A DNA stretch of 64,000 nt from RGIG1902 sp034926865 (GTDB lineage Bacteria; Bacillota; Clostridia; Oscillospirales; Butyricicoccaceae), in contig JAYFQP010000001.1 of the NCBI GenBank assembly GCA_034926865.1, positions 7,183 through 71,182 on the forward strand, given 5' to 3'. Each line of letters starts with the position of its first letter. Positions within the stretch are counted from its first letter, which is position 1. Below, one piece after another: positions 55,319-64,000 of this stretch. Under the pieces are notes generated by a model. It had not been told where the DNA came from and did no database searches. It saw only the letters and a list, made by a program, of their open reading frames with translations. The position numbers and the translations under genes were made by a program.

Positions 55319-57060
55319 TGGCGGTCAATCCATATGCCGCAGAACTGTATTGCAATATGATAGCCTCCTTTCGCCTTGCAGACACGACAGCCGCCGCAGA
55401 TGCTACGGTAACGGCCACAGGATATGACACGGATATATCACAGCTTTCGCAGACGCATGACGGAATTGAAACAATGTCGGCAAAATGGGCCACTCTCGAA
55501 AATGGAGGGTGGCCCCTTGATGGAACGTGCGATATCATGCCGGATAGCCTAACGGGTGTGCAGACTGGATTTTGGAGTAATTTGTCAGACGCTGACGGCA
55601 ATTTGTCAGGCGTGGCTTTAACTTATACCTTTGCGGCAAATCACAGCTCATACGGCTTTACAATGGCTTTTGACGATAAGACTAACTGGTATCCAAAATC
55701 AATCACGGTAGCGGCCTACAATAGCACAAATACATTGCTGGACAGCAAGACGTTCGACTGTGCCAGCCCACAGCAGGCCGTTATTATGCCGGTTACAAAT
55801 TACCGAAAAGTGATAGTTACATTTAGCAGCACGCAGTTACCATATCAGCGTGTGCATTTGTCCGCGTGCATTTTTGGGGTGGTTGAAGCGCCCGGCTTGA
55901 TGAAAGCCTCAATTCTTTACGAAACAGATCCGCGCATGAAAGCGTTGCCCACAGGCGAATTAAGCATAACGATAGACAACACAGACGGCAAATATAATCA
56001 GAGATCGCCAAACAGCCTATATGCATATCTGCAAGAGGGACAGCCGTTTGACAATTTAAAAATTGGGCTTGGGCCGTCCCGCGCTGGCATTGAATACACA
56101 GACATGGGCAAACAGTTTTATTTCACTAAGTCAGCGGCAAAAGATAGCTCTATGACCGCCGACATAACCGCAAACGATATGATTTATAAGATGGGCAAAA
56201 CAACATATCGCAAAGGCATAAACGGCACGGATACGGTAAGCAATTTAGTTTCGGCTGTACTGCTTGACAGCGGAACAGGGCTGACCGCAAACATACCCAC
56301 AGCAATCGGCGCTCGCGTGATAGGCTCAAATATACCGTTGGTGACACATCGCGAAGCAATACGCCTTATAGCGCAGGCGGCAAGATGCAGCGCATTTATA
56401 AACCGCGCAGGAGAGCTTGAGCTTGCCGAAATTGCAGCCGGTACGCCCTCCGATACTCTTGACGGCTCAAACATGCTTGATTGGCCTGATATTCAAGTTG
56501 ATGATGCAGTAAATACGGTAAATGTAACGGTGTATTCGTACTACAGGAAATTGGCTGTTGACGATGTTTCCATGTACGAGGGAACGGCGACGATCAGCGG
56601 CACGCAAACAATATGGATAGAGTATTCGTCAAGCGCTACAAGCCCATCAACGACGGTCACAGGCGGCACACTGGTAAGCACGGTATATTACTATTACGGC
56701 GCATATTTGACCATCACTGCAAGTGGAGAAGTAACCATTAAGATAACGGGAGCGGACGAGCTGACCAGTTCGCATTATGAATACAGCGCCAACAACATAA
56801 CGGGGAGTGAAGCGGCGCAAACCTTAAAAATTGACAATGCGTTAATAGTGTCAACGGATATCGCTTCTGCTGTAGCAACGTATCAATTAGGGCTTTCAAG
56901 GGTAACATACCCCGTTACAGAAATGGGGAATCCATCCCGCGAATTGATAGATACGGCAACGATCACGGACGCTTACGGCGGTACGGGCAACGCCGTAATT
57001 ACAAAGCAAAAGTATAGCTATGACGGCGGCTTAAAATGCGAATTGGAGGCGGTGGAATGA
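55318..57060 (+). CDS. Tail tip/baseplate protein (Tal-like)
   Basis: 580 residues from the ATG at 55318 after GCAGGAGGTGATTTG. A beta-rich N-terminal domain (DGNLSGVALTYTFAANHSSYGFTMAFDDKTNWYPKSITVAAY) is followed by hub-like parts (LMKASILYETDPRMKALPTGELSITIDNTDGKYN, ITANDMIYKMGKTTYRKG, REAIRLIAQAARCSAFINRAGELELAEI) and an inserted repeat-rich beta region. It ends FSYDGG-type KQKYSYDGGLKCELEAVE. Tail-tip hub of a siphovirus. Confidence 0.8.
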   Translation: MAVNPYAAELYCNMIASFRLADTTAAADATVTATGYDTDISQLSQTHDGIETMSAKWATLENGGWPLDGTCDIMPDSLTGVQTGFWSNLSDADGNLSGVALTYTFAANHSSYGFTMAFDDKTNWYPKSITVAAYNSTNTLLDSKTFDCASPQQAVIMPVTNYRKVIVTFSSTQLPYQRVHLSACIFGVVEAPGLMKASILYETDPRMKALPTGELSITIDNTDGKYNQRSPNSLYAYLQEGQPFDNLKIGLGPSRAGIEYTDMGKQFYFTKSAAKDSSMTADITANDMIYKMGKTTYRKGINGTDTVSNLVSAVLLDSGTGLTANIPTAIGARVIGSNIPLVTHREAIRLIAQAARCSAFINRAGELELAEIAAGTPSDTLDGSNMLDWPDIQVDDAVNTVNVTVYSYYRKLAVDDVSMYEGTATISGTQTIWIEYSSSATSPSTTVTGGTLVSTVYYYYGAYLTITASGEVTIKITGADELTSSHYEYSANNITGSEAAQTLKIDNALIVSTDIASAVATYQLGLSRVTYPVTEMGNPSRELIDTATITDAYGGTGNAVITKQKYSYDGGLKCELEAVE

Positions 57061-57443
57061 GTTGGATAGCACCCGTTACCAATAGAACATCTACGGCGCA
57101 CTACGCTTACACAGATTTAAACCGTGTCGGAGAGGATTTGCAATATCTCGCGGACTTGTTAAATGGTTATGGCTATGCCGTTACGGTAAACTCAAAAATC
57201 GATTGGGCGGTTGGCGAAACTCCCAGAGCGGAGCAGATGGGGCAGTACATAACGGATATCAAATCCATTCGTGCCGCATTAACCCTATGGTCAACAACGC
57301 CAGCCGCGCCAGATGATGCAATAAAGCTTTGGTGGTACGAGGCAAACGCAATAGAGCAAATCCTTGTTGATGTCGAAACAGCAATAAATAATATGGTTGC
57401 CGCATGGTTCTACAGCGGCGATTTATACGCAGGGGAGGTATAA
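57057..57443 (+). CDS. Tail module protein, unknown
   Basis: 128 residues from the ATG at 57057 (ATGA overlap). SWIAPVTNRTSTAHYAYTDLNRVGEDLQYLADLLNGYGYAVTVNSKIDWAVGETPRAEQMGQYITDI is a pattern I associate with small tail genes between the hub and fibre of clostridial phages. Mostly helical. The function is unknown. Confidence 0.6.
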   Translation: MSWIAPVTNRTSTAHYAYTDLNRVGEDLQYLADLLNGYGYAVTVNSKIDWAVGETPRAEQMGQYITDIKSIRAALTLWSTTPAAPDDAIKLWWYEANAIEQILVDVETAINNMVAAWFYSGDLYAGEV

Positions 57444-57444
57444 G

Positions 57445-58758
57445 ATGCAGGATAGAATCCCAACATACCCCGGCAGGGTAAAGTTAACCCCTGTAACGGG
57501 GCAGACAAATGTATATGATATGGCGCGTGAAGACGCACCCACGGAACCAGGCACGGCGCTTAACAAGGCTAATTTGCTGAGCGATGAAACGGAAACGGTA
57601 ATATGGGGGAGCGCGGCGAATAGAACGGTGAATGATGCGCTGAACAAGCTGGGCGGCGAGGTTTGGCAAATTGGGGACGTAAGAACGACCGTTAGCAATA
57701 CGCTTGACGATTCGTGGCTTCTCGCAAACGGAGGTATGATAGGCGCCGCCAACTATCCAATTCTCGCGCCTATGCTGCCATATGCTGTGTCTCAAGTTTC
57801 ATCGTATACCGGGACAACATTAACGGCCTCTACTTCCTCGGGACGTTCGCTATCAAAAACGCTATATTCTAACGGATATTATATAATTAAAGATTCGAGC
57901 TATGGATACTTGTACTACACTCAAAATCTTAGCGCAGGGTTTCAAAGCGTTCTTTTATCCCCGCCCTGTGCTGGATTGTTAAAACATCTCAATGGTTTTT
58001 TTATGAGTACATATTTTAATGGTTCAACGCATCAAATACTTTGGGGAACCTCGCCTGATGCGGCATGGTCATATGCAAGCGTTGTTTCAGGCAGCACCTA
58101 TCAGATAGGGGATTTCACCTACGACGGGACTAATTGGGCGGCAACATATGGAACATCGGTTTATTGTGCAAGTAGCATTAATGGGGCCTGGAGCAAAAAA
58201 GCAACTTTGCCGCAGATAAGCACGACTGGCGCAGAAGCCAAGTTGTTTTCAGGCAACGGGTACACGGTGGCAAACTATAGTTCGAGCTATAGCGGAGCAT
58301 ATTACACAACCGATTTAACCCAAACAACCGTGTGGAGCGGGACATCTGCGGTGGCTGGTTTTCTGGGCTTTGTGGGCGGCAAGTTTTGGGGGTACGTTAT
58401 TGCATCATCTGGCGTATATGATATATATGTTGGCGATACGCCAATTACAATGACAACAAAAATAGGCACCATCTTAACAAACGTTCCGGTTGTTGGCTCT
58501 GTGCAGTATGACAACGGCACATATTATGTGCGGTCAAGCTCAACAATTTATACAACGGCAGATATGACGGCGAATTCGTTAAAAAGTTTATCTGACGTTC
58601 CGTCAGCTTTTGACTCTATAAACACGCCAGATAAATGCATTGCCAATGGTACGCTTATGCAAATTACTACAACGAAAGTGTACACATGCCCCATAAATAA
58701 TCGCCTGTTGCCGTCTATATCCGTTAGCGGCGCGTACTCGTACATCAAGGGGGTTTAA
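57445..58758 (+). CDS. Tail fibre with collar-like domain, probable receptor-binding protein
   Basis: 437 residues from the ATG at 57445. IPTYPGRVKLTPVTGQTNVYDMAREDAPTEPGTALNKANLLSDET is the usual N-terminal attachment segment of clostridial fibres; DDSWLLANGGMIGAANYPILAPMLP is a phage tail-collar-like piece. The rest is a propeller-like run of beta repeats rich in Tyr, Ser, Thr and Gly (for example NGYYIIKDSSYGYLYYTQNL, GAYYTTDLTQTTVWSG). It is the likely host-binding protein. Confidence 0.8.
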   Translation: MQDRIPTYPGRVKLTPVTGQTNVYDMAREDAPTEPGTALNKANLLSDETETVIWGSAANRTVNDALNKLGGEVWQIGDVRTTVSNTLDDSWLLANGGMIGAANYPILAPMLPYAVSQVSSYTGTTLTASTSSGRSLSKTLYSNGYYIIKDSSYGYLYYTQNLSAGFQSVLLSPPCAGLLKHLNGFFMSTYFNGSTHQILWGTSPDAAWSYASVVSGSTYQIGDFTYDGTNWAATYGTSVYCASSINGAWSKKATLPQISTTGAEAKLFSGNGYTVANYSSSYSGAYYTTDLTQTTVWSGTSAVAGFLGFVGGKFWGYVIASSGVYDIYVGDTPITMTTKIGTILTNVPVVGSVQYDNGTYYVRSSSTIYTTADMTANSLKSLSDVPSAFDSINTPDKCIANGTLMQITTTKVYTCPINNRLLPSISVSGAYSYIKGV

Positions 58759-58760
58759 AT

Positions 58761-58973
58761 ATGCCAATCACAAAGCCGCAGTTACCGCCTAAGGCGGGGT
58801 ATGTCGAGGTAGAGGAAAACGGGCAGAGGGTTTATAAGCCCACGCAATCCGAGGAACGCATAGCCTCCCTTGAGGAAAATAAGGCCGCACAGAATGACAT
58901 AGAAAGCCTGCTTGTAGATCAGGAGTATCAAATCACATTAATTAAGTTGGGGGTGACGAATGATGCTGTATAG
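58761..58973 (+). CDS. Small fibre-associated protein
   Basis: 70 residues: ITKPQLPPKAGYVEVEENGQRVYKPTQSEERIASLEENKAAQNDIESLLVDQEY. The PPKPGYVEVEENGxRxYK start and a coiled-coil end are typical of small proteins after fibres in Bacillota phages. It overlaps the next small gene. Confidence 0.65.
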   Translation: MPITKPQLPPKAGYVEVEENGQRVYKPTQSEERIASLEENKAAQNDIESLLVDQEYQITLIKLGVTNDAV

Positions 58974-59112
58974 GGTGCTTAAACGTATGATTGAGAGAGG
59001 CCAGACAGACGGCATGGCAGAAAAGCTCGATGTGTTTTACGCAGCGGACAAGCTGACAGAGGCAGAATACACAGAGCTTACGGCCTTGCTTGAAAGCGGG
59101 GCGAGCGCATGA
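58960..59112 (+). CDS. XkdX-like small protein
   Basis: 50 residues: MLYRVLKRMIERGQTDGMAEKLDVFYAADKLTEAEYTELTALLESG. Such 45-55 residue 'MIE.G..D.....LDVFY..g.LT..EY.EL..LL' proteins (XkdX-like) lie between fibre and holin in many phages. It overlaps the previous gene by 14 bases. The function is unknown. Confidence 0.75.
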   Translation: MMLYRVLKRMIERGQTDGMAEKLDVFYAADKLTEAEYTELTALLESGASA

Positions 59113-59149
59113 AAATAAAATATAATTGTAGCAAAGGAGAACGGGCAAA

Positions 59150-59593
59150 ATGAGCGCAAACAATATAAAAAATGTAGTGTTGGCGGCTGTGGCTACCGTT
59201 GGCAGCGCGTTAGCCAATGCTCTCGGAGGGTGGGATGCCGTGTTGAAAGTATTAGTATTTCTTATGGCGGCAGACTACATCACAGGGCTTGCAATAGCGG
59301 CAATATGGCAGAAGTCCAATAAGAGCGAGGGAGGAGCACTTGACAGCCGTGCAAGCTTCAAGGGCCTATGCAAAAAGTGTGCAATCCTCATGCTTGTCGG
59401 CCTTGGCGTTATGCTGGATAATGCGCTCAAAGTCGATTACATACGCACGGCTATTATATTATTCTTTGTCGGCAACGAGGGCCTTTCTTTAGTTGAAAAT
59501 GTAGTGCTGATGGGAGTGCCGTGTCCTCCTTTCCTCAAAAATGTTTTGGAAGTCCTCAAGGATAAGAACGGTAACGGCGGTCAGGATGAATAA
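59150..59593 (+). CDS. Holin (Phage_holin_4_1 / TcdE-like family)
   Basis: 147 residues after AAAGGAGAACGGGCAAA. VLKVLVFLMAADYITGLAIAAIWQKSNKSEGGALDSRASFKGLCKKCAILMLVGLGVMLDNAL, then RTAIILFFVGNEGLSLVENVVLMGVPCPPFLKNVLEVLKDK is the phi-Cp-1/TcdE holin pattern, with three to four membrane segments. It permits endolysin exit. It overlaps the endolysin gene by eight bases. Confidence 0.93.
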   Translation: MSANNIKNVVLAAVATVGSALANALGGWDAVLKVLVFLMAADYITGLAIAAIWQKSNKSEGGALDSRASFKGLCKKCAILMLVGLGVMLDNALKVDYIRTAIILFFVGNEGLSLVENVVLMGVPCPPFLKNVLEVLKDKNGNGGQDE

Positions 59594-60275
59594 GCCCACA
59601 TATTACAGCCAGGTTGACCCCCGCTGGAAAGCCATCCCCTACACCATCGACGGTGACGCAATCGAAACAATAGGCTATTCAGGGTGCGGCCCTACATGCG
59701 CGGCTATGATTGTAGCCACATGGTGTGACCCTAAAATAACCCCCGTTGAAATGGCGGCATATGCCATAGCTACAGGCACACGCACAGCCGATAACGGCAC
59801 AGATTGGGGATTCTATGGCAAGGTGGCGAATAAATACAGCCTAAAGTATAAGCAGACGTATTATAACGCCGAAGCGCTTGAGCGTGTCAATTCTGGCGGC
59901 GTGGTTATCTGTTCTATGGGGCCGGGCAGATGGACTAAGAGCGGACATTATGTCTTGTGGTATGGCGTAGAGGGCAATAATGTGTTGGTTAATGACCCTA
60001 TCAGCACAGCCGCAAAGCGCAGTAAGGCACCTATATCGGATATGTACGCACAGAGCAAGCAATATTTTTGCTTTTGGGAGGACGCAATGACACAGGCACA
60101 GTTTGATGAAATGATGGATAGTTACCTTGCGGAGAGAAGCAAACTCACAATGAGCAGCTTTGCAGAGCCGCATATAGCTAAAGCAAAGGCAGAGGGTATA
60201 TCAGATGGCAGCTCTCCCCGCAGCTTTGCGACACGCGAGGAAGTTATCACAATGCTTATGAGGTCAAAGGGATAA
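59586..60275 (+). CDS. Endolysin, C39-like peptidase with SLH-type end
   Basis: 229 residues from the ATG at 59586. Papain-like C39 fold: Cys34 in GYSGCGPTCAAMIVATW, His121 in KSGHYVLWYGV, Asp137 in NVLVNDP. The last ~50 residues (FAEPHIAKAKAEGISDGSSPRSFATREEVITMLMR) are one SLH-type repeat that could bind cell-wall polymers. By position after the holin it is the endolysin, cutting peptide cross-links. It shares one base with the next gene. Confidence 0.85.
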   Translation: MNKPTYYSQVDPRWKAIPYTIDGDAIETIGYSGCGPTCAAMIVATWCDPKITPVEMAAYAIATGTRTADNGTDWGFYGKVANKYSLKYKQTYYNAEALERVNSGGVVICSMGPGRWTKSGHYVLWYGVEGNNVLVNDPISTAAKRSKAPISDMYAQSKQYFCFWEDAMTQAQFDEMMDSYLAERSKLTMSSFAEPHIAKAKAEGISDGSSPRSFATREEVITMLMRSKG

Positions 60276-61234
60276 TGAATCCTAAGAATGATTATCTGCG
60301 TGATTGCTTAGGTATAACCGCATGGCACAAGGCGGGGTATACAGGCTCAAGGGGATTGACAGCAAGCGGCGAGGACTTCACGACAGCAAGCCCCTACGCA
60401 CATGAGTATTTGTCATATGCCGCCTTTAAGGAAGTGGCGCCAGATCGTGAAGTTATATATGTGCCATATGATGATTTCGACGCTCTTATAGAGGTTTCGC
60501 AAAAAGCGGATACAATATTTGTTTCACGCTCTAACTACAGTTTCCCAAAAGAAAGCAGAGAAAAAATAGATGGTGGAATCGATTCTTGCACCACAATGTT
60601 TATGTCAGCCGGAAACCACGACGATGATAAATATAATTTGTATCTTAAAGCAGATCATATTTACGGCGTGGGAGCTGCTGAGCTTATTGCGAGCAAGATG
60701 GTTAACGGAGTGCCAACCAAGAACGCCACATACACGCTTATGTCAAAGGCTTACAGCAGCATAACCGAATATATAGACTTCTCCTGCTTGACAAACTGGA
60801 AACTTATATCCGGAAATAGAGAAGACACTTTTACCGGGACAAGCTGTGCCTGCCCTGTGCTCTGCGGCATGGCGGCGCTCATAAATGATATGGCAATACA
60901 TAAGACTGGCGCTTCACTGCCCGACAGCGGCATGATACAAGCCCTCAAGGATATATCCGTTGACATGAATACCGAGGGACACGACAGTAAAACAGGGTGG
61001 GGGATACCGATACTTCCCCCGCCCGATCAGTTTGATATTTTCAAATATCAGGAGGCTAAAATGTTAGATTTCAAAGACAAAGACAGTATATCCGTTTGGG
61101 CGCTTGATGCTGTTGAATACTGCGCCAACTTAGGCATAGTCAGAGGCGACAGCGAAAACACCTTTAGGCCGCAAGACCCGGTGACGCGAGAGGAATTATG
61201 CGTTATCATTAAGCGCATGATGGATTTGGAATAA
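60275..61234 (+). CDS. Subtilase-like (S8) protein with C-terminal SLH domain
   Basis: 319 residues. GTSCACPVLCGMAALINDMA (Ser190) is the S8 catalytic serine block, SAGNHDDD (Asn114) the oxyanion Asn, and AHEYLSYAAFKEVAPD (His43) may be the His block. The usual Asp block is not clear; ITAWHKAGYTG lies in its place, so activity is uncertain. An SLH repeat ends the protein (FKDKDSISVWALDAVEYCANLGIVRGDSENTFRPQDPVTREEL). It overlaps the endolysin stop (TAATG) and is the last gene of the late operon. Confidence 0.78.
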   Translation: MNPKNDYLRDCLGITAWHKAGYTGSRGLTASGEDFTTASPYAHEYLSYAAFKEVAPDREVIYVPYDDFDALIEVSQKADTIFVSRSNYSFPKESREKIDGGIDSCTTMFMSAGNHDDDKYNLYLKADHIYGVGAAELIASKMVNGVPTKNATYTLMSKAYSSITEYIDFSCLTNWKLISGNREDTFTGTSCACPVLCGMAALINDMAIHKTGASLPDSGMIQALKDISVDMNTEGHDSKTGWGIPILPPPDQFDIFKYQEAKMLDFKDKDSISVWALDAVEYCANLGIVRGDSENTFRPQDPVTREELCVIIKRMMDLE

Positions 61235-61240
61235 AAAGAG

Positions 61241-61272
61241 AAGCGGAGGGATTGATTTCCCTCCGCTTTTTT
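61241..61272 (+). terminator. Terminator of the prophage 2 late operon
   Basis: AAGCGGAGGG (61241-61250) pairs with CCCTCCGCTT (61259-61268) around ATTGATTT, followed by TTTTAATTT. It is seven bases after the last stop codon. A textbook intrinsic terminator. Confidence 0.92.
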
Positions 61273-61278
61273 AATTTC

Positions 61279-61319
61279 GTGTGCAATTTCGTGTGCAATT
61301 TTTCTTTTTCGTGTGCAAA
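61279..61319. repeat. Integrase arm-type sites, right group
   Basis: Two direct copies of CGTGTGCAATTT (25 bp identical to 23104-23128) and a third GTGTGCAAA copy after TTTCTTTTTC (about 61310-61319). It lies 104-144 bases inside the right core repeat. Together with the left pair there are five copies, all in the same direction on the plus strand. Confidence 0.8.
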
Positions 61320-61382
61320 TACAAAGGTTATTTCGGCAAGCGCATTTCCGAGAAGAAAACCTGCAAAGCCGCCGTACAAAAG

Positions 61383-61422
61383 AAAAAATCCGCAATCCCT
61401 CTATACAAAGGAATCGCGGATT
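61383..61422 (-). terminator. Terminator for ssrA supplied by prophage DNA
   Basis: Read on the minus strand, AATCCGCGATTCC (61422-61410) pairs with GGGATTGCGGATT (61400-61388, one bulge), followed by TTTTTTC. It is immediately downstream of the tmRNA 3' end and inside the prophage, left of the core repeat. It would end ssrA transcripts in the lysogen. Confidence 0.78.
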
Positions 61423-61449
61423 TGGTGGAGGCGAGGGGAGTCGAACCCC
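61423..61449. repeat. attR of prophage 2: 27-bp core, 3' end of ssrA
   Basis: Identical to 23029-23055. Read on the minus strand it is the T-arm 3' side, the acceptor stem and CCA of tmRNA. Integration therefore keeps ssrA whole on this side. Confidence 0.93.
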
Positions 61450-61773
61450 TGTCCGAAAGCGTATCCTCAGGTCTTTCTCCGGGCGCAGGCGAATCTCAAA
61501 ATTCCCTTGTCCTTAAGCCATTCGCCAAGCTTAGGGGTTCGGTAGCTTCATTGTGCATGGTGCGCTCAAAGCTTTGCGCACTCACGGACGCCACTAATCC
61601 ACGCCTTTATCCGGTTCGTGGCCCTCCCGGTAAAGACGGCCGCCTTTAATTAGGCAGCGACAGCAAGTTTATTGTTGTTGTTTAATTTATTAAAATTGCA
61701 CATTTTTATAGAAGCTGTGCGCTTCTGCCCGCTTAACCTACCTCAGCACCCCCGTCGAAACCGGTACGCCCCC
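61423..61773 (-). ncRNA. ssrA: Transfer-messenger RNA
   Basis: 351 nt. The 5' end GGGGGCG (61773-61767) pairs with CGCCTCC just before the 3' ACCA, forming the acceptor stem. The 5' domain has the conserved GTACCGGTTTCGACGGGG run, and the 3' end has GGTTCGACTCCCC. The tag frame ends in codons for NNNKLAVAA and TAA (stop at 61652-61650), the standard degradation-tag ending. I cannot fix the resume codon. It lies 45 bases downstream of smpB on the same strand. The molecule rescues stalled ribosomes together with SmpB. Confidence 0.95.
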
Positions 61774-61818
61774 AGGTATAAAACAACATTGACTTGATGT
61801 GTGAAAGATTTACTAAAC

Positions 61819-62292
61819 TCACTCCTGAGACCGGCCCCTGTCTTTAACGACACGCGCGATCTCACGCTGTGCGTCACTTTTTGCCGAGGACTCCCTCTTG
61901 TCGTAAAGCTTTTTGCCCTTTGCAAGCCCCAGCTCCACTTTTACTCTTGCGTTTTTGAAGTATAAGGAGAGGGGAATGAGAGCATATCCGTCGCGCTGAA
62001 CCGCCATTTGAAGCTTTGCAATCTCGCGCTTATGCATAAGCAGCTTGCGAGGCCGCATAGGGTCTTTATTAAATATATTACCCTTCTCGTATGGGCTTAT
62101 GTGGGCGCTTATAAGAAAGAGTTCACCGTTTTTCACCGAACAATAACTGTCTTTGAGGTTAACTGTTCCCTGACGCAGAGATTTGACTTCCGTCCCGGCC
62201 AGCGAGATTCCAGCCTCAAAGGTATCTTCGATAAAAAAGTCGTGCCGCGCTTTGCGGTTTACGGTAATAGATTTTATACCTTCTCTTGACAA
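61819..62292 (-). CDS. smpB: SsrA-binding protein
   Basis: 157 residues from a TTG at 62292, eight bases after AAGGAGG (62307-62301 on the minus strand), which gives the usual length. The OB-barrel is complete: VNRKARHDFFIEDTFEAGISLAGTEVKSLRQGTVNLKDSYCSVKNGELFLISAHISPYEKGNI, DPMRPRKLLMHKREI, RDGYALIPLSLYFKNARVKVELGLAKGKKLYDKRE. The C-terminal tail, needed for trans-translation, is basic. The gene is followed by ssrA, so both partners are together. Confidence 0.96.
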   Translation of the reverse strand: MSREGIKSITVNRKARHDFFIEDTFEAGISLAGTEVKSLRQGTVNLKDSYCSVKNGELFLISAHISPYEKGNIFNKDPMRPRKLLMHKREIAKLQMAVQRDGYALIPLSLYFKNARVKVELGLAKGKKLYDKRESSAKSDAQREIARVVKDRGRSQE

Positions 62293-62591
62293 AGGCGGCC
62301 CCTCCTTATATATATACAATAAACCCGTAAAGAAATAATACGTTATTTTGCCGTTTAAGTCAAGTAACAGTTGCATTACATGTCCTTGCGGATAAACCCA
62401 AAGCCTTGTAAACACCTATTCAGATTAGAAAACTCTGAAGAATTAAAAGGTATTTTGCTGCTTCCTGAAGATTTGGGGCGACAGGTTTTCATATTGCTTT
62501 ACATAGATAAACAATATATGTGACATAATATCCTTGATAACACCTAGATGTAGCGTCTGAAACTTTTTTAGAAAAAAGCCGAAAAAAGGTG

Positions 62592-62621
62592 TTGACAAGA
62601 GGGATAGGGGCGTGGTATTAT
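62592..62621 (+). promoter_or_regulatory. rRNA operon promoter
   Basis: TTGACA (62592-62597), an 18-base spacer and TATTAT (62616-62621) lie about 270 bases before the 16S start. AAGCACTTTGTAAATT at about 62742-62757 looks like a boxA-type antitermination element in the leader. The ~600-base stretch 62,293-62,889 holds these and no gene I can see. Confidence 0.8.
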
Positions 62622-62889
62622 AAACAAGCGCCAGAGAGAGCGGCCACTGCGAAGTGCCTGAGCGAGCCGGAAACGGAAAGCAAAGGCAGAGCAGCGAGGA
62701 GCTTGATGAGAGGGCGCGGGGCTGAGAAAAGGCCAACAGAAAGCACTTTGTAAATTAAACAACACTAAGTACAAGCACAACCCTGAGATTTATTTGAGGT
62801 TTGAAAAAGTACTTTTCGAACAGTAAAAAACAGAAGTCAGATTAAGCTTTTAAAAGGTATTAATTCCCTTTGGGGAGTTAAGATACAAT

Positions 62890-64000
<1,111 letters not shown>

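Larger units (their letters stand above)
23029..61449. mobile_element. Prophage 2: complete siphovirus integrated at the ssrA 3' end
   Basis: About 38.4 kb between 27-bp direct repeats (23029-23055 and 61423-61449). It has all modules: integrase, repressor/Cro switch, recombination and replication, late regulator, terminases, HK97-type head, long flexible tail, lysis. The right repeat is the 3' end of the intact tmRNA gene. Genes look intact, so it may be inducible. GC content is lower than in prophage 1. Confidence 0.95.

Noticed and set aside
61279..61319. Short direct repeats that might be read as a CRISPR array
   Set aside because: The units are 12-13 bp, adjacent with no unique spacers, and match the far prophage end; they fit integrase arm sites. 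No cas genes are in the window.
62443..62780. Minus-strand open frames upstream of the 16S gene
   Set aside because: They lie in the rRNA promoter and leader region, have no ribosome site and no recognisable product.

Overview
The window is a Bacillota (Clostridia-like) chromosome segment holding two prophages side by side, then the host genes ssrA (tmRNA), smpB and the start of a 16S rRNA gene. The Clostridia placement rests on the look of the 16S sequence, the strong AAGGAGG-type ribosome binding sites, TTG/GTG starts and clostridial-type phage genes. No finer taxonomy is claimed. Prophage 1 is visibly GC-rich (near 60% in lines I counted). Prophage 2 and the host flank are clearly lower.

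Positions 1 to about 23,028 are the right part of prophage 1, a contractile-tailed (myovirus) phage. It has a lambda-like head: GpA terminase end, gpW-like protein, portal, ClpP-type protease with a nested scaffold start, decoration protein D and capsid E. This is joined to a P2-like tail: sheath, tube, E/E' with a -1 frameshift site, tape measure, X, D, V, U, W, J, I and fibre. After the fibre lies a complete diversity-generating retroelement (DGR, 16,709-20,339): accessory protein Avd, a template repeat (TR), a reverse transcriptase, and a target gene with the variable repeat (VR). TR and VR are 95 bp each and differ at 12 positions; 11 of these are adenines in TR. A lysis module (holin-like proteins, amidase) and a strong terminator end this phage.

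Positions 23,029-61,449 are a complete prophage 2 (about 38.4 kb), a siphovirus bounded by 27-bp direct repeats. The repeats are the 3' end of ssrA, so the integrase targets the tmRNA gene. The layout is integrase and lysogeny genes leftward; a CI/Cro-like switch with three evenly spaced operators; a rightward early region (ERF annealing protein, SSB, helicase loader, RusA, two DNA methyltransferases, MazG and other small genes); a RinA-like late regulator; HNH and terminases; an HK97-type head; a long flexible tail with G/GT frameshift; then holin, a C39-like endolysin and a subtilase-like SLH protein. Repeated integrase arm-type sites lie at both ends, and the left pair is written inside the integrase's own last codons.

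Positions 61,423-64,000 are host: ssrA and smpB on the minus strand, then an rRNA promoter and a 16S rRNA gene cut by the window end. The two prophages abut at an ssrA fragment, so they probably form a tandem array at one attachment site. The left end of prophage 1, with its integrase, is outside the window.
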